Under the pieces are notes generated by a model. The model was not told the origin of the DNA. It saw only the letters and a list, made by a program, of their open reading frames with translations, and did no database searches. 64,000 nucleotides of DNA, taken from Bacillota bacterium (lineage in GTDB: Bacteria > Bacillota > Clostridia > Lachnospirales > CAG-274). How positions within the stretch are numbered: position 1 is the stretch's first letter; every line of letters starts with the position of its first letter. The DNA lies in contig JAFYGI010000008.1 in the NCBI GenBank assembly GCA_017543265.1, forward strand, positions 35,690-99,689. Direction: 5' to 3'. The position numbers and the translations under genes were made by a program. Positions 1 through 8,173 of the stretch are shown piece by piece.

Positions 1-744
1 AAGATAGCCGAATATATTTATATGAGCATAGAGGACTACCTGCGCGACGACTACGAGGTAAGCGACCACTTCTTCTCGATGTCGGACGGCACGGCTCCCG
101 ACCTTGCGCCGCCCTATCCGGAGCTGGCGGAGTTTCTGGAGGAGCTCAAAACGCACCGCGTAAAGAACCCCAAGGGCAAGATAGGCTCTATAGTTATGAA
201 CTGCAACCCGTTTACCCTCGGACACAGATACCTTATAGAAACGGCCTCAAAGCAGGTTGAAAAGCTGTATGTGTTCGTCGTTGAGGAGGATAAGTCCATA
301 TTCAGCTTCAAGGACCGCTTTATGCTGGTACAGCAGGGTACGGCCGACCTGCCCAACGTGGAGGTGCTGCCGAGCGGTAACTTTATGATATCCACGCTTA
401 CCTTCCCCGAATACTTCAACAAGGACAATGTGGGCTCTGCGACCATCGACCCGTCAAACGACGTTGAGCTGTTTGCAAACTACATTGCGCCCGCGCTGGG
501 TATAAAGATACGTTTTGCGGGCGAGGAACCGCTGGATATGGTAACAAGGCAGTACAACGAGACCATGAAGCGCATACTTCCTGCCTGCGGCATGGAGTTC
601 CGTGTTATACCGCGTCTTGAAAACGGCGGTGAGGTCATCAGCGCCAGCCGCGTAAGACGCTGCCTTGAAAAGAAGGACTTCGGCACCATAAGCCGTATCG
701 TTCCCGAAACCACTTTGAGATATCTTTTGAGTAATTTTGGCTGA
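1..744 (+). CDS. Citrate lyase ligase-like nucleotidyltransferase, 5' end outside window
   Basis: The frame is open from the first base, so the real start is probably upstream and the ATG at 22 is internal. Counted from that ATG, a nucleotidyltransferase nucleotide-binding motif CNPFTLGHRYLIE (the HxGH family signature, with TLGH) lies at about residues 61-73, and ISASRVRRCL near the end matches the second conserved motif of this superfamily. The arrangement resembles the C-terminal part of [citrate (pro-3S)-lyase] ligase (CitC), which transfers AMP or CMP. No citrate lyase subunit genes are visible beside it, so the substrate is unknown and it may be a stand-alone relative. The next gene begins 25 bases downstream, so the two may be co-transcribed. 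Confidence 0.7.
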   Translation, partial: KIAEYIYMSIEDYLRDDYEVSDHFFSMSDGTAPDLAPPYPELAEFLEELKTHRVKNPKGKIGSIVMNCNPFTLGHRYLIETASKQVEKLYVFVVEEDKSIFSFKDRFMLVQQGTADLPNVEVLPSGNFMISTLTFPEYFNKDNVGSATIDPSNDVELFANYIAPALGIKIRFAGEEPLDMVTRQYNETMKRILPACGMEFRVIPRLENGGEVISASRVRRCLEKKDFGTISRIVPETTLRYLLSNFG

Positions 745-769
745 TTGGCTGCTTTAACAGGTTTATTAT

Positions 770-1819
770 ATGAACAGATTTTTACATTTTGCCGCAGTCT
801 TGCTGCTTATCGGCATACTTGCCGCAGTCGGTTGCGAAAACGGCACGGGCGGGGGCGCTTCGCCGCAGGAACAGGCGGAGCTGCACGATTTTGAGCCCGT
901 GACCGAAATAAAAGACGGACAAAAGAATATTTATGTCGTATTAAAGGTAATGACCAGCCAATACTGGCAGGATATAATCCGCGGTATTACCGATGCGGGC
1001 AAAGAGCTTAACTGCAATGTCTATATCGGCGGCTCCTCGGGCGAGGGAGACTGGGAAAGCCAGAAAAAGCTGCTTGACAAGGCCGTGAACGAGCTTGGCG
1101 CAGATGCCATCATCATTTCACCCGCAAGCTCCTCCGCGCTTATAGACGACCTGAGTGAGATACACGACAGCGGTTTGCCCGTTATACTTGTGGATACCAC
1201 AATAAACGGCAGCGGTTATGATGCCTGCTATATGACGGATAATCTCCGGGCGGGCGAGCTTGCGGCAAAGGAAATGGTCGATGCCCTGCTTGAAAGCGGC
1301 GTATCACCCGATGAAAACGCCGGCATAGCCATACAGATAACCTCCGTTTCGTCACAGACGATAATCGACCGTCTTGCGGGCTTTAACCAGTATTGGGCGG
1401 TAAATGCTCCGTCGGGCTGGGTGGTTTTGGACGAGGTCAAGACAAACAACGGCAGCAAGGAAAGAGCAAAGCAGAACTGCGTGGACTTTCTGGCGGACTA
1501 CCCCGATATAAAGGGCTTTTTCGGCTGCAACAACAGCTCTACCGTGGGCTTTGTAGAGGGCGTGACCGAGGCGGGCAGGAAGGACATAGTGCTTGTGGGC
1601 TTTGACTACGCCGACGAGACCGCCGCACTTGTGGCAGATGACGAATACCGCGCCTCCACGGTGGTGCAAAACCAGTACGACATGGGCTATGACGGCCTTA
1701 AAAACGCTGTCGGCATACTTGACGGCGACGAGAATGAATATAAGTTTATAGATACCGGCGTAGTTGTTATAAACAAAAGCAACTACAAGGAATACGAAGC
1801 GGGGGTGGATAAAAAATGA
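770..1819 (+). CDS. Periplasmic-type sugar-binding lipoprotein (RbsB-like, Peripla_BP_4)
   Basis: A 349-residue substrate-binding protein of the ribose/galactose family. Residues 1-22 form a lipoprotein signal peptide ending in LAAVGC, so Cys22 should be lipidated and the protein tethered outside the membrane. The mature part has the two-lobe pattern of this family (QYWQDIIRGITDAGKEL, then GFFGCNNSSTVGFVEGV and VLVGFDYAD). No ABC permease or ATPase gene follows. Instead the stop overlaps the start of a membrane GGDEF cyclase by four bases (ATGA), so the two are translationally coupled. This suggests that the binding protein works as the ligand-sensing subunit of a signalling pair rather than in transport. 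The ligand is unknown. Confidence 0.85.
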   Translation: MNRFLHFAAVLLLIGILAAVGCENGTGGGASPQEQAELHDFEPVTEIKDGQKNIYVVLKVMTSQYWQDIIRGITDAGKELNCNVYIGGSSGEGDWESQKKLLDKAVNELGADAIIISPASSSALIDDLSEIHDSGLPVILVDTTINGSGYDACYMTDNLRAGELAAKEMVDALLESGVSPDENAGIAIQITSVSSQTIIDRLAGFNQYWAVNAPSGWVVLDEVKTNNGSKERAKQNCVDFLADYPDIKGFFGCNNSSTVGFVEGVTEAGRKDIVLVGFDYADETAALVADDEYRASTVVQNQYDMGYDGLKNAVGILDGDENEYKFIDTGVVVINKSNYKEYEAGVDKK

Positions 1820-3285
1820 ATGGCGAAAGACCATCCTCCGTGTCACGGCTTGTGACTGTGTACATCGTGTTTTGCGTGATAGTTCTGCTGTCTATGGCGA
1901 TATCGCTCAACCACCTTGTGCGCACCAGTACAAGCATACAGGCCAACAATATCTTAAGCCTTATGTCGGAAAAGGTGAACACATCCTTTAATATGATGGT
2001 GAACTATGTCGGCGAGGCCGCGGAGATAATAGCCGCAGACGAGGAGTGCGATCCCCTGAAAAGCTACGAACAGCTGCAAAAGACCGTGGAAGCCATGCCG
2101 TACAGCGGTATAGGCATAATAGACGGCAGCGGCAGGGTATACGGCAAGGCGGGCGAAAAGCTCGATATAGAAAAGCAGGGCTTTGCGGCACACCTTGAAG
2201 AGGCTGACGACATCTATATATCGGAGCCTTACCGTTCAAGCGTAACGGGCAGCAATATGATAACCATGTTTGCGCCCATACATCAAAACGGCAAAAAGGC
2301 GGGCTATCTTTATGCAAACTATGCCCTTGAAACGGTGCAGGAGCTGGCATACACCAACGTCCTGTCCGACCGCACATCCGTCTTTTTGATGAACCCGTTT
2401 TCGGGCAATTATGTAAGCTGCTCCGAGGACGGGGGTACGCCCGCGGGCACATGGAGCAATTTAAGGCTTATAAAGGCGGGCATACAGGGCATAAACGGCT
2501 ATGACTACAACAGATGGCTTGAAAATATGCGTATAAATTCGGCCGACAATCTGGTAAATTACAACTACAACAACACAGCCTATACCGAGGTATATATGGA
2601 TATCCACGGTATGAAAAACTGGTATCTGGTCATCCGCATACCCCTTGAAGAGCTGTCCTACGCAATGCACCAATACACCTTGGGTGTGGGCATCTGCGCC
2701 GCATTGCTCATACTTGCGACGGTATTGCTGGCTGCGCACCTTTACGAGCAGGAGCATCGTCAAAACGAGACCTTGCAGGACCTTTCGGACCATGACCCGC
2801 TTACGGGGCTCTACAACCGCCGTGCCTTTGACGAGCGGCTGGAGGATGTGTTTGGTTCGGGTCCGCCCGAGGATACCTGTACATTTATGTTTTTTGACAT
2901 AGACTATTTTAAAAGCGTAAACGACAACCACGGCCACGCTGCGGGCGATACCGTGCTTTGCGCAGTGGCGGGCGCTATTGACCACGCCTTTGCGGACACG
3001 GGTCTTGCGGCGCGTATAGGCGGCGACGAGTTCAACGTATTTATCTACGAGCCGCTTACGGTTGCCGATATAGACGATATACTGGCAAACCTCCGCCAGA
3101 AGCTGAAAAACTTCAAGCTTGAAAACGGAGAAGCGCTTCCCATAAGCTTCAGCGCGGGTCTTGCGGTTTGTCCGCAGGATGCACATGACCTTAAATCGCT
3201 TAAAGACTGCGCCGATAAGGCACTTTACGTTGTTAAGGACGCGGGCAGGAACGACCACCGCTGGTATCACGATATAAAGCAATGA
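1816..3285 (+). CDS. Membrane-anchored GGDEF diguanylate cyclase with extracellular sensor
   Basis: A 489-residue protein with a first membrane helix at about residues 12-32, a roughly 250-residue extracytoplasmic sensor region, a second helix near residues 288-312 and a C-terminal GGDEF domain. The active-site motif GGDEF is intact at residues 402-406, preceded by DHDPLTGLYNRRAF and FFDIDYFKSVNDNHGH, as expected for synthesis of c-di-GMP. The RxxD inhibitory site expected five residues before GGDEF is replaced by ADTG, so product inhibition through the I-site is probably missing. It overlaps the upstream sugar-binding lipoprotein by four bases, which implies a shared signalling path. The ligand and c-di-GMP targets are not visible here. 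Confidence 0.88.
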   Translation: MNGERPSSVSRLVTVYIVFCVIVLLSMAISLNHLVRTSTSIQANNILSLMSEKVNTSFNMMVNYVGEAAEIIAADEECDPLKSYEQLQKTVEAMPYSGIGIIDGSGRVYGKAGEKLDIEKQGFAAHLEEADDIYISEPYRSSVTGSNMITMFAPIHQNGKKAGYLYANYALETVQELAYTNVLSDRTSVFLMNPFSGNYVSCSEDGGTPAGTWSNLRLIKAGIQGINGYDYNRWLENMRINSADNLVNYNYNNTAYTEVYMDIHGMKNWYLVIRIPLEELSYAMHQYTLGVGICAALLILATVLLAAHLYEQEHRQNETLQDLSDHDPLTGLYNRRAFDERLEDVFGSGPPEDTCTFMFFDIDYFKSVNDNHGHAAGDTVLCAVAGAIDHAFADTGLAARIGGDEFNVFIYEPLTVADIDDILANLRQKLKNFKLENGEALPISFSAGLAVCPQDAHDLKSLKDCADKALYVVKDAGRNDHRWYHDIKQ

Positions 3286-3290
3286 TCTAC

Positions 3291-3317
3291 GGGGCTTTTG
3301 TCTTAGGCAAAAGCCCT
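3291..3317 (+). terminator. Hairpin after the GGDEF gene
   Basis: GGGGCTTTTG (3291-3300) pairs with CAAAAGCCCT (3308-3317) around a seven-base loop, with one terminal G-T pair. No U-tract follows, so it may be a weak terminator or a processing/stability hairpin before the glycosyltransferase gene. Confidence 0.5.
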
Positions 3318-3345
3318 GTGCAATATATTAAAGGCAGTAAAAAAT

Positions 3346-4494
3346 ATGAAAGTTCTTATCACGACCGACTGGTTCAAGACCGCAACAAACGGCGTAGCCA
3401 CCTCGGTAAAAAATCTTGAAAAGGGTCTGCGCGAATGCGGCGCAGAGGTACGCATACTCACCCTTTCACCCAACTATCGCTCATATGTAAAGGGCAGCAC
3501 CACCTACATAAGCTCTATCAGCGCGGGCAAAATATACCCGAACGCACGCATATCGGCATTGGTGCGCCGAAAACTGATAAAGGACCTGATAGACTGGAAG
3601 CCCGACATCATACACTCCCAGTGCGAATTCAGCACCTTTATTATGGCGCGGCGCATAGCAAAGCGTGTGCATTGTCCGATAGTGCATACATATCACACCA
3701 TTTACGAGGATTATACCCACTATATCATACATAACAAGCGCCTTGGCAAAAATGCGATGATAACCTTTACCAAGCAGATAGCAAAGCGCGTAAACGGCAT
3801 GATAGCCCCCACGCAAAAGGTGTCGGAGCTGCTTATACGCTACGGCTGTCACACGCCCATCTGGGTAATGCCCACGGGTCTTGACCTGGCAAAGATAGCC
3901 TCGCACAGCGACGAGGTGCAAAAGGCGGCGCTTAAAGAAAAGCTGGGCATACCGCAGGAAAGCAGGGTACTGCTTTATGCAGGCCGTCTCGCCAGCGAAA
4001 AAAATATAGAGGAGCTTATAACCATGCTTGGCCGCATCAGGCCTGAAAACGCTGTTTTCCTGATAGTCGGCGACGGCCCCGCAAGAAAGGATATAGAGCG
4101 CTGCATAGCCGAAAATTCGCTGGACTGCGCAATAATGACGGGCATGGTAAAGCCGCGCGATATGCGCTTTTACTACGGCATAAGCGACATCTTTATCAAT
4201 GCTTCGCAAAGCGAAACACAGGGTCTTACCTATATAGAGGCGCTTGCAAACGGCCTGCCGCTTTTGTGCAGACGCGACAAGTGCCTTGAAGATGTGCTTA
4301 TAGACGGCGTTACGGGCTATGCCTACAGCAATTTTACCGAGTTTGAGGTGTATCTTAACAAGCTTTTGTCAATGGATACGTCGCAGATATCCGAAAATGC
4401 CGTAAACATGATAGAGCAGCATTATTCGCTCAGGCATTTTGCCGAGCACGCGCTTAAAATATACACCGAATGTTTAAATTTCTATGAAGAGTGA
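3346..4494 (+). CDS. Glycosyltransferase family 4 (glycolipid glucosyltransferase-like)
   Basis: A 382-residue retaining GT-B glycosyltransferase. The N-terminal half opens with the glycine-rich acceptor-side loop (TTDWFKTATNGVATSVKNL) followed by HSQCEFSTF and HTYHTIYEDY. The C-terminal half carries the donor-binding pieces YAGRLASEKNIEEL, VGDGPARKDIE and the E(x7)E motif in SETQGLTYIEALANGLP. Overall it resembles enzymes that add glucose to diacylglycerol (MgtA/1,2-diacylglycerol 3-glucosyltransferase type), but mannosyltransferases share these motifs, so the sugar and acceptor are uncertain. It lies alone, about 60 bases after the GGDEF gene and 107 bases before trmL, which has its own promoter. 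Confidence 0.85.
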   Translation: MKVLITTDWFKTATNGVATSVKNLEKGLRECGAEVRILTLSPNYRSYVKGSTTYISSISAGKIYPNARISALVRRKLIKDLIDWKPDIIHSQCEFSTFIMARRIAKRVHCPIVHTYHTIYEDYTHYIIHNKRLGKNAMITFTKQIAKRVNGMIAPTQKVSELLIRYGCHTPIWVMPTGLDLAKIASHSDEVQKAALKEKLGIPQESRVLLYAGRLASEKNIEELITMLGRIRPENAVFLIVGDGPARKDIERCIAENSLDCAIMTGMVKPRDMRFYYGISDIFINASQSETQGLTYIEALANGLPLLCRRDKCLEDVLIDGVTGYAYSNFTEFEVYLNKLLSMDTSQISENAVNMIEQHYSLRHFAEHALKIYTECLNFYEE

Positions 4495-4504
4495 ACAAAA
4501 GACC

Positions 4505-4533
4505 TTGAAAAAAGCATTTTTATATGGTAAACT
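4505..4533 (+). promoter_or_regulatory. Sigma-A-type promoter for trmL
   Basis: TTGAAA (4505-4510) and TAAACT (4528-4533) are separated by 17 bases, about 70 bases before the trmL start codon. The match is good but not perfect, and no operator was seen. Confidence 0.55.
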
Positions 4534-4601
4534 ACTGTGTAGAAAATAAGGAAAGCAAGGAAAATTTTTCATAATTCAAATTCAAAAAGCAGGAAATACT
4601 A

Positions 4602-5096
4602 ATGAATATAGTTTTACATCAGCCCGAGATACCCCAAAACACGGGCAATATCGGCAGGACCTGTGTTGCAACGGGCACATCGCTGCACCTTATCCGTCCC
4701 CTTGGCTTTGATACGAGCGATAAAACGCTCAAACGCGCGGGTATGGACTATTGGAAGGATCTGGATGTGCATTATTACGACAACTTTGAGGACTTTGTCT
4801 CTCGGCATCCCGGCTGCCGTATCATCATGGCCACCACCAAGGCACGCAGGACATACGACAGCATAGACTACAGGCCGGACGACTATATAATGTTCGGCAG
4901 CGAGGGAAGCGGCATTCCCGAGGAAATACTTTTAAAATACAAGGAAAATTGCGTAAGGATACCCATGATAGGCAGCTACAGAAGCCTTAATCTTTCCAAC
5001 TCCGTTGCCATTGTGCTTTACGAGGCATTAAGGCAGCAGGGCTTTGACGGCTTTGTGACCCGGGGCAGCCTTCACAGGCACGATTGGAGTGAATAA
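4602..5096 (+). CDS. trmL: tRNA (cytidine(34)-2'-O)-methyltransferase TrmL
   Basis: A 164-residue SPOUT-class methyltransferase, the usual length for TrmL, which 2'-O-methylates the wobble base of certain leucine tRNAs using S-adenosylmethionine. The N-terminus has the family signature HQPEIPQNTGNIGRTC. The trefoil-knot motifs are clear: MFGSEGSGIPEEIL near residues 98-111 and RSLNLSNSVAIVLYEALR near residues 128-145. It is the first gene after its own promoter, and the next frame starts four bases after its stop, so the small downstream protein is probably co-transcribed. No unusual residue was noticed. Confidence 0.93.
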   Translation: MNIVLHQPEIPQNTGNIGRTCVATGTSLHLIRPLGFDTSDKTLKRAGMDYWKDLDVHYYDNFEDFVSRHPGCRIIMATTKARRTYDSIDYRPDDYIMFGSEGSGIPEEILLKYKENCVRIPMIGSYRSLNLSNSVAIVLYEALRQQGFDGFVTRGSLHRHDWSE

Positions 5097-5099
5097 TAT

Positions 5100-5507
5100 A
5101 TGGAAACGATATATGTGATAATGCTGAAAGATGCCGTCACGGGTTTCCTTGAAAAAGAGCTGTGCAGCATAACGCTTGCAAAGCACGACGAATATATCGT
5201 TAATTTGTATGCCGCCGAGACAGACGACGGCCTTATGCTGAATATCCGCCTTTCAACGGGCAGGGATGTCAGCGATTGGGAGTACGATGCGATATACGAC
5301 TATTACGACCCCTCTGCACTTGAAGAAAACGGCGTTTCGCTTACCGAAATGACCGATGATTATAACCCCGTATGGCTGGCCGCCCTCCCCTTTGACGAGG
5401 AAACGGCGCAGCAGGCCGTGGAAAAGGTGCTGGAGCTGCACCACACGGAACTTGTCGATGTGTTTGAGACCATCAAGGACAAGGAAAGCGAATATTCGGA
5501 GGACTGA
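5100..5507 (+). CDS. Hypothetical acidic protein downstream of trmL
   Basis: A 135-residue acidic, soluble protein that I do not recognise with certainty. It has no signal peptide or membrane segment and starts IYVIMLKDAVTGFLEKEL, with a charged C-terminal helix ending SEYSED. It begins four bases after the trmL stop and ends four bases before the next gene, so trmL, this gene and the secreted protein downstream look like one transcript. The codon pattern matches the neighbours, so it is likely a real core gene of this lineage. No function can be assigned. Confidence 0.75.
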   Translation: METIYVIMLKDAVTGFLEKELCSITLAKHDEYIVNLYAAETDDGLMLNIRLSTGRDVSDWEYDAIYDYYDPSALEENGVSLTEMTDDYNPVWLAALPFDEETAQQAVEKVLELHHTELVDVFETIKDKESEYSED

Positions 5508-5510
5508 CAG

Positions 5511-6674
5511 ATGAAACATAAAAAAGCGATAATATCCGCGGTTGCCGCATTGGTGATAGGCGCGGCGGCGATAGGCGCGGCGGTCATGAGCAAAAACAGC
5601 CCGCAGCCTCCCGCCGAAACAACGCCCATGACCTCGCCTGCGGAGACCCCGTCGGAGACCACCACCATTGACTTTTCAAATGCGGAGGAGGTCATAATAG
5701 GCCTGAGCGACACACAGCTTACAGACGAGCTTAAAACGCAGCTTGCGGACATAAACGCCGCACTTGAAAACTATATGTCGTCACACAAAAAGGACAAGGA
5801 TCTGCTTACGGAATACGGCTTTTTGTACAGCGATACTGCGGGTACCAACGTAACCGTAAAGGACCTTGTAAAGCAGGGTGTTATACAGGCAGACGAGGAA
5901 ACGGCGGAGTATACGGATATAATTTATATCCGCGCAAGCGACCTTGCGGCCTATGCACCCAATATAGACAAAAACGACGACAGGCTGCAGGTGTTTACGG
6001 CATACAACAGCAGCGAGGGCTACTTTGTATCCAACGATTTTTACAGCGAGGGCGCAGTTCTTTCACAAAAGGATTATGAGGCGCTTATTATGGATTATAA
6101 ATTCACCCACGGCGAAATAACCAATCCCAAGCGCGGCAGTACCGACTACGAGGGCATTATGGCCGCAACGGGCTTCACGGGCGAATATGATGTAAAGCAT
6201 ATAGCCTGTGACGACAAATACGCCGTTGTCGTGGTGGGCAGTCTTGAGGACACCAAGGTCATACGCGAGTATGTCTGCGTGCTTGAAAACGGCACCTGGA
6301 CATTGGGCATGGAGGGGCTTGAAAAAAGCGAAAGCCCCAAATATGACGTAAATATGCAGTACCCCAAAATGGAGCTGGGACTGCTGCCCAAATATGTCAT
6401 TGCCAATTACGAGTCGCCCAAAAACGGCTTTACCGCCTACGAGGCACCGCTCGTTCAGCTGGGACTTATCAAGCAGCAGGACACCCCCGCAAGCTATGAC
6501 TGCGGCGCGGACAAATTTGCCTATATGGAGTTTGGCGACACCAAGCTTATAGGCTGTGTAAACGAAGAAAACAAGCTGGAGTTTTATCCCGTAAACTCGG
6601 TAGAGGAGGCTATCGCCTATATGCTGAAGTTTAACGCGGACCCGCCTGTTTTTATAATAAATTTCCATAACTAA
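5511..6674 (+). CDS. Secreted or membrane-anchored hypothetical protein
   Basis: A 387-residue protein with a short positive N-terminus (MKHKK), a hydrophobic helix at about residues 7-27 and then a Pro/Thr/Ser/Glu-rich linker (about residues 30-55), typical of a protein held by an uncleaved or late-cleaved signal anchor with a flexible spacer outside the membrane. The remaining 330 residues look globular and have no motif I recognise. It follows the previous frame by three bases and precedes a small regulator-like gene and lepB. The extracellular location is inferred from the N-terminus only. Confidence 0.75.
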   Translation: MKHKKAIISAVAALVIGAAAIGAAVMSKNSPQPPAETTPMTSPAETPSETTTIDFSNAEEVIIGLSDTQLTDELKTQLADINAALENYMSSHKKDKDLLTEYGFLYSDTAGTNVTVKDLVKQGVIQADEETAEYTDIIYIRASDLAAYAPNIDKNDDRLQVFTAYNSSEGYFVSNDFYSEGAVLSQKDYEALIMDYKFTHGEITNPKRGSTDYEGIMAATGFTGEYDVKHIACDDKYAVVVVGSLEDTKVIREYVCVLENGTWTLGMEGLEKSESPKYDVNMQYPKMELGLLPKYVIANYESPKNGFTAYEAPLVQLGLIKQQDTPASYDCGADKFAYMEFGDTKLIGCVNEENKLEFYPVNSVEEAIAYMLKFNADPPVFIINFHN

Positions 6675-6691
6675 GAAAGGAAGGTCATAAC

Positions 6692-7129
6692 ATGAAGGAA
6701 GAACGTATGTTTATCTTAAATATGCTTAACGAAGGCAAGATAACAGCCGACGAAGCTGTAAATCTGCTTAATGCGCTGCCTTCACCCTCGGCCTCGTTTG
6801 ACGAGTTTGCACGCGGCGTAAAAAGCAAGGCGGCAGATTTCAGGGAAAAGGCAGAGCCCAAGGTGAAAAAGGCCGCACAGGACATACGCGACCGCTCGGT
6901 CGAGGCTTTCGGCAACCTTAAGGATATAATAAAGGAAAAGACCTCACAGGGCGAATGTGCCGCAGCAGCGGACAAGGAGGACGGCTATGCTGCCGATTCC
7001 GACGAGTATGTTGAGATAACCGCAGGTGTTGACGAGGATTACGACGAGTCCACGCAAAGAGACTCCGAAATGGAACGCAGCGACGACACCCTGCCCGTTG
7101 AAGAGGCAGAGCCTATAAACGAAGAATAA
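6692..7129 (+). CDS. Small protein with YvlB/LiaX-type N-terminal (SHOCT-like) domain
   Basis: A 145-residue protein. Residues 3-29 (EERMFILNMLNEGKITADEAVNLL) match the short N-terminal helix-turn-helix module found at the start of YvlB/LiaX proteins, which in other Firmicutes are linked to cell-envelope stress. The middle (about residues 40-85) is a charged amphipathic helix with repeated lysine and alanine. The tail is strongly acidic and low in complexity. The usual beta-helical DUF4097 part of YvlB/LiaX is absent. It sits 17 bases after the secreted protein and 19 bases before lepB. An envelope-stress role is only an inference from the domain. Confidence 0.65.
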   Translation: MKEERMFILNMLNEGKITADEAVNLLNALPSPSASFDEFARGVKSKAADFREKAEPKVKKAAQDIRDRSVEAFGNLKDIIKEKTSQGECAAAADKEDGYAADSDEYVEITAGVDEDYDESTQRDSEMERSDDTLPVEEAEPINEE

Positions 7130-7148
7130 ATTATTGGGAGTATTTTGA

Positions 7149-7769
7149 ATGTCAGACGAAATAAAGCAGCAAAATGCGCAGCAGGACACCGCCGAGGGGG
7201 CTTCGGCTGCGCAGGAGGAAGGCAAAAAGCAGCCGCTGACAAGGGCTGCCGTCATAAAGGAAATAATAAGCTGGGTGGAGACGATAGGCTTTGCCGTATT
7301 ATTTGCCTTTTTGATAACCACGTTTCTTATCGTAAACGCAAAGGTGCCCTCGGCATCAATGGAAAATACCGTAATGACGGGCGATAGGCTTATTGCCAAC
7401 CGTCTCAGCTATATAGCACAAAAGCCCCAGCGCTACGATATAGTCGTCTTTAAATTTCCCGACGACGAGAGCAAGCTTTATATAAAGCGCATAATCGGCC
7501 TGCCGGGCGAAACGGTAAACATAAGAAACGGTCAGGTGTATATAAACGACAGCACCGAGCCGTTAAGGACGGACTTTCTGCACGAGCCCATGCGCACCCC
7601 CGACGAGACCTATGTCGTGCCGGACGGCTGCTATTTTATGATGGGCGACAACAGAAACCGCTCCAGCGATTCAAGAATGTGGAACAATAAATTTGTGGCC
7701 GAGGATAAGATACTGGGCAAGGCTGTTTTCAGGTACTTCCCCGTTTCCGAGATCGGTCCTATAAGCTAA
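7149..7769 (+). CDS. lepB: Signal peptidase I
   Basis: A 206-residue type I signal peptidase of the Gram-positive SipS kind, which cleaves signal peptides from exported proteins on the outer face of the membrane. A cytoplasmic tail rich in Gln/Glu (residues 1-35) is followed by one membrane helix (about 43-63). The catalytic serine is Ser70 in PSASMENTV and the general base is Lys113 in [11 protein letters not shown]. The later box [17 protein letters not shown] is complete. The start at 7149 has only a modest ribosome site (TTGGGAG). It ends a tight cluster together with the DUF1858 gene. Confidence 0.93.
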   Translation: MSDEIKQQNAQQDTAEGASAAQEEGKKQPLTRAAVIKEIISWVETIGFAVLFAFLITTFLIVNAKVPSASMENTVMTGDRLIANRLSYIAQKPQRYDIVVFKFPDDESKLYIKRIIGLPGETVNIRNGQVYINDSTEPLRTDFLHEPMRTPDETYVVPDGCYFMMGDNRNRSSDSRMWNNKFVAEDKILGKAVFRYFPVSEIGPIS

Positions 7770-7783
7770 AAGGAGAAACAAAA

Positions 7784-7987
7784 ATGCAGATAACAAAAGA
7801 TATGATAATTGCCGATATTATCGGTGTTGATCCCGCACTTGCGGGCGTGCTTATGGCAGGCGGTATGCACTGCGTGGGCTGCCCCTCCGCACAGGGTGAG
7901 TCCCTGGAGGAAGCGTGCTATGTACACGGTATGGATGCCGACGAAATGGTAAAGGCACTTAACGACTATCTGGAAAAAAATAAATAA
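7784..7987 (+). CDS. DUF1858 redox-disulfide domain protein
   Basis: A 67-residue protein made only of a DUF1858 domain, the hybrid-cluster-protein-associated redox disulfide family that also forms the N-terminus of ScdA-like proteins. The signature is [21 protein letters not shown] followed by [19 protein letters not shown], with the CxxC pair at residues 29 and 32. A strong ribosome site (AAAGGAG) precedes the ATG. The family is thought to take part in iron-sulfur or redox chemistry, but the molecular role of these short forms is unsettled. A terminator follows at once, so this closes the operon. Confidence 0.85.
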   Translation: MQITKDMIIADIIGVDPALAGVLMAGGMHCVGCPSAQGESLEEACYVHGMDADEMVKALNDYLEKNK

Positions 7988-7993
7988 TAAAAA

Positions 7994-8027
7994 CGAGCGG
8001 GGTGCTTTAAAAGCCCTCGCTTTTTTT
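7994..8027 (+). terminator. Intrinsic terminator after the DUF1858 gene
   Basis: AGCGGGG pairs with CCC-CGCT across one bulged base (arms about 7996-8002 and 8013-8020), followed by seven Ts (8021-8027). Confidence 0.8.
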
Positions 8028-8063
8028 ATGCGGCATTTATGGAGAATTTAAGATTATTTTTTG

Positions 8064-8092
8064 TTGAATAAAGTGTATATTTATGGTATTAT
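8064..8092 (+). promoter_or_regulatory. Sigma-A-type promoter for the phospholipid cluster
   Basis: TTGAAT (8064-8069), 17-base spacer, TATTAT (8087-8092). It lies about 80 bases before the ATG of the flippase-like gene that leads pssA and psd. Confidence 0.6.
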
Positions 8093-8173
8093 AATATATA
8101 GGGGGAGTGCCCCCTGCGGCTCCGTCCCGATATGGGGCCGTGCTTAATAAATAAACGGGAAGAGTTTGTAGAA

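Noticed and set aside
2461..3282. 273-residue frame opposite the GGDEF gene
   Set aside because: It is a shadow of the cyclase gene on the other strand, with no ribosome site or recognisable domain.
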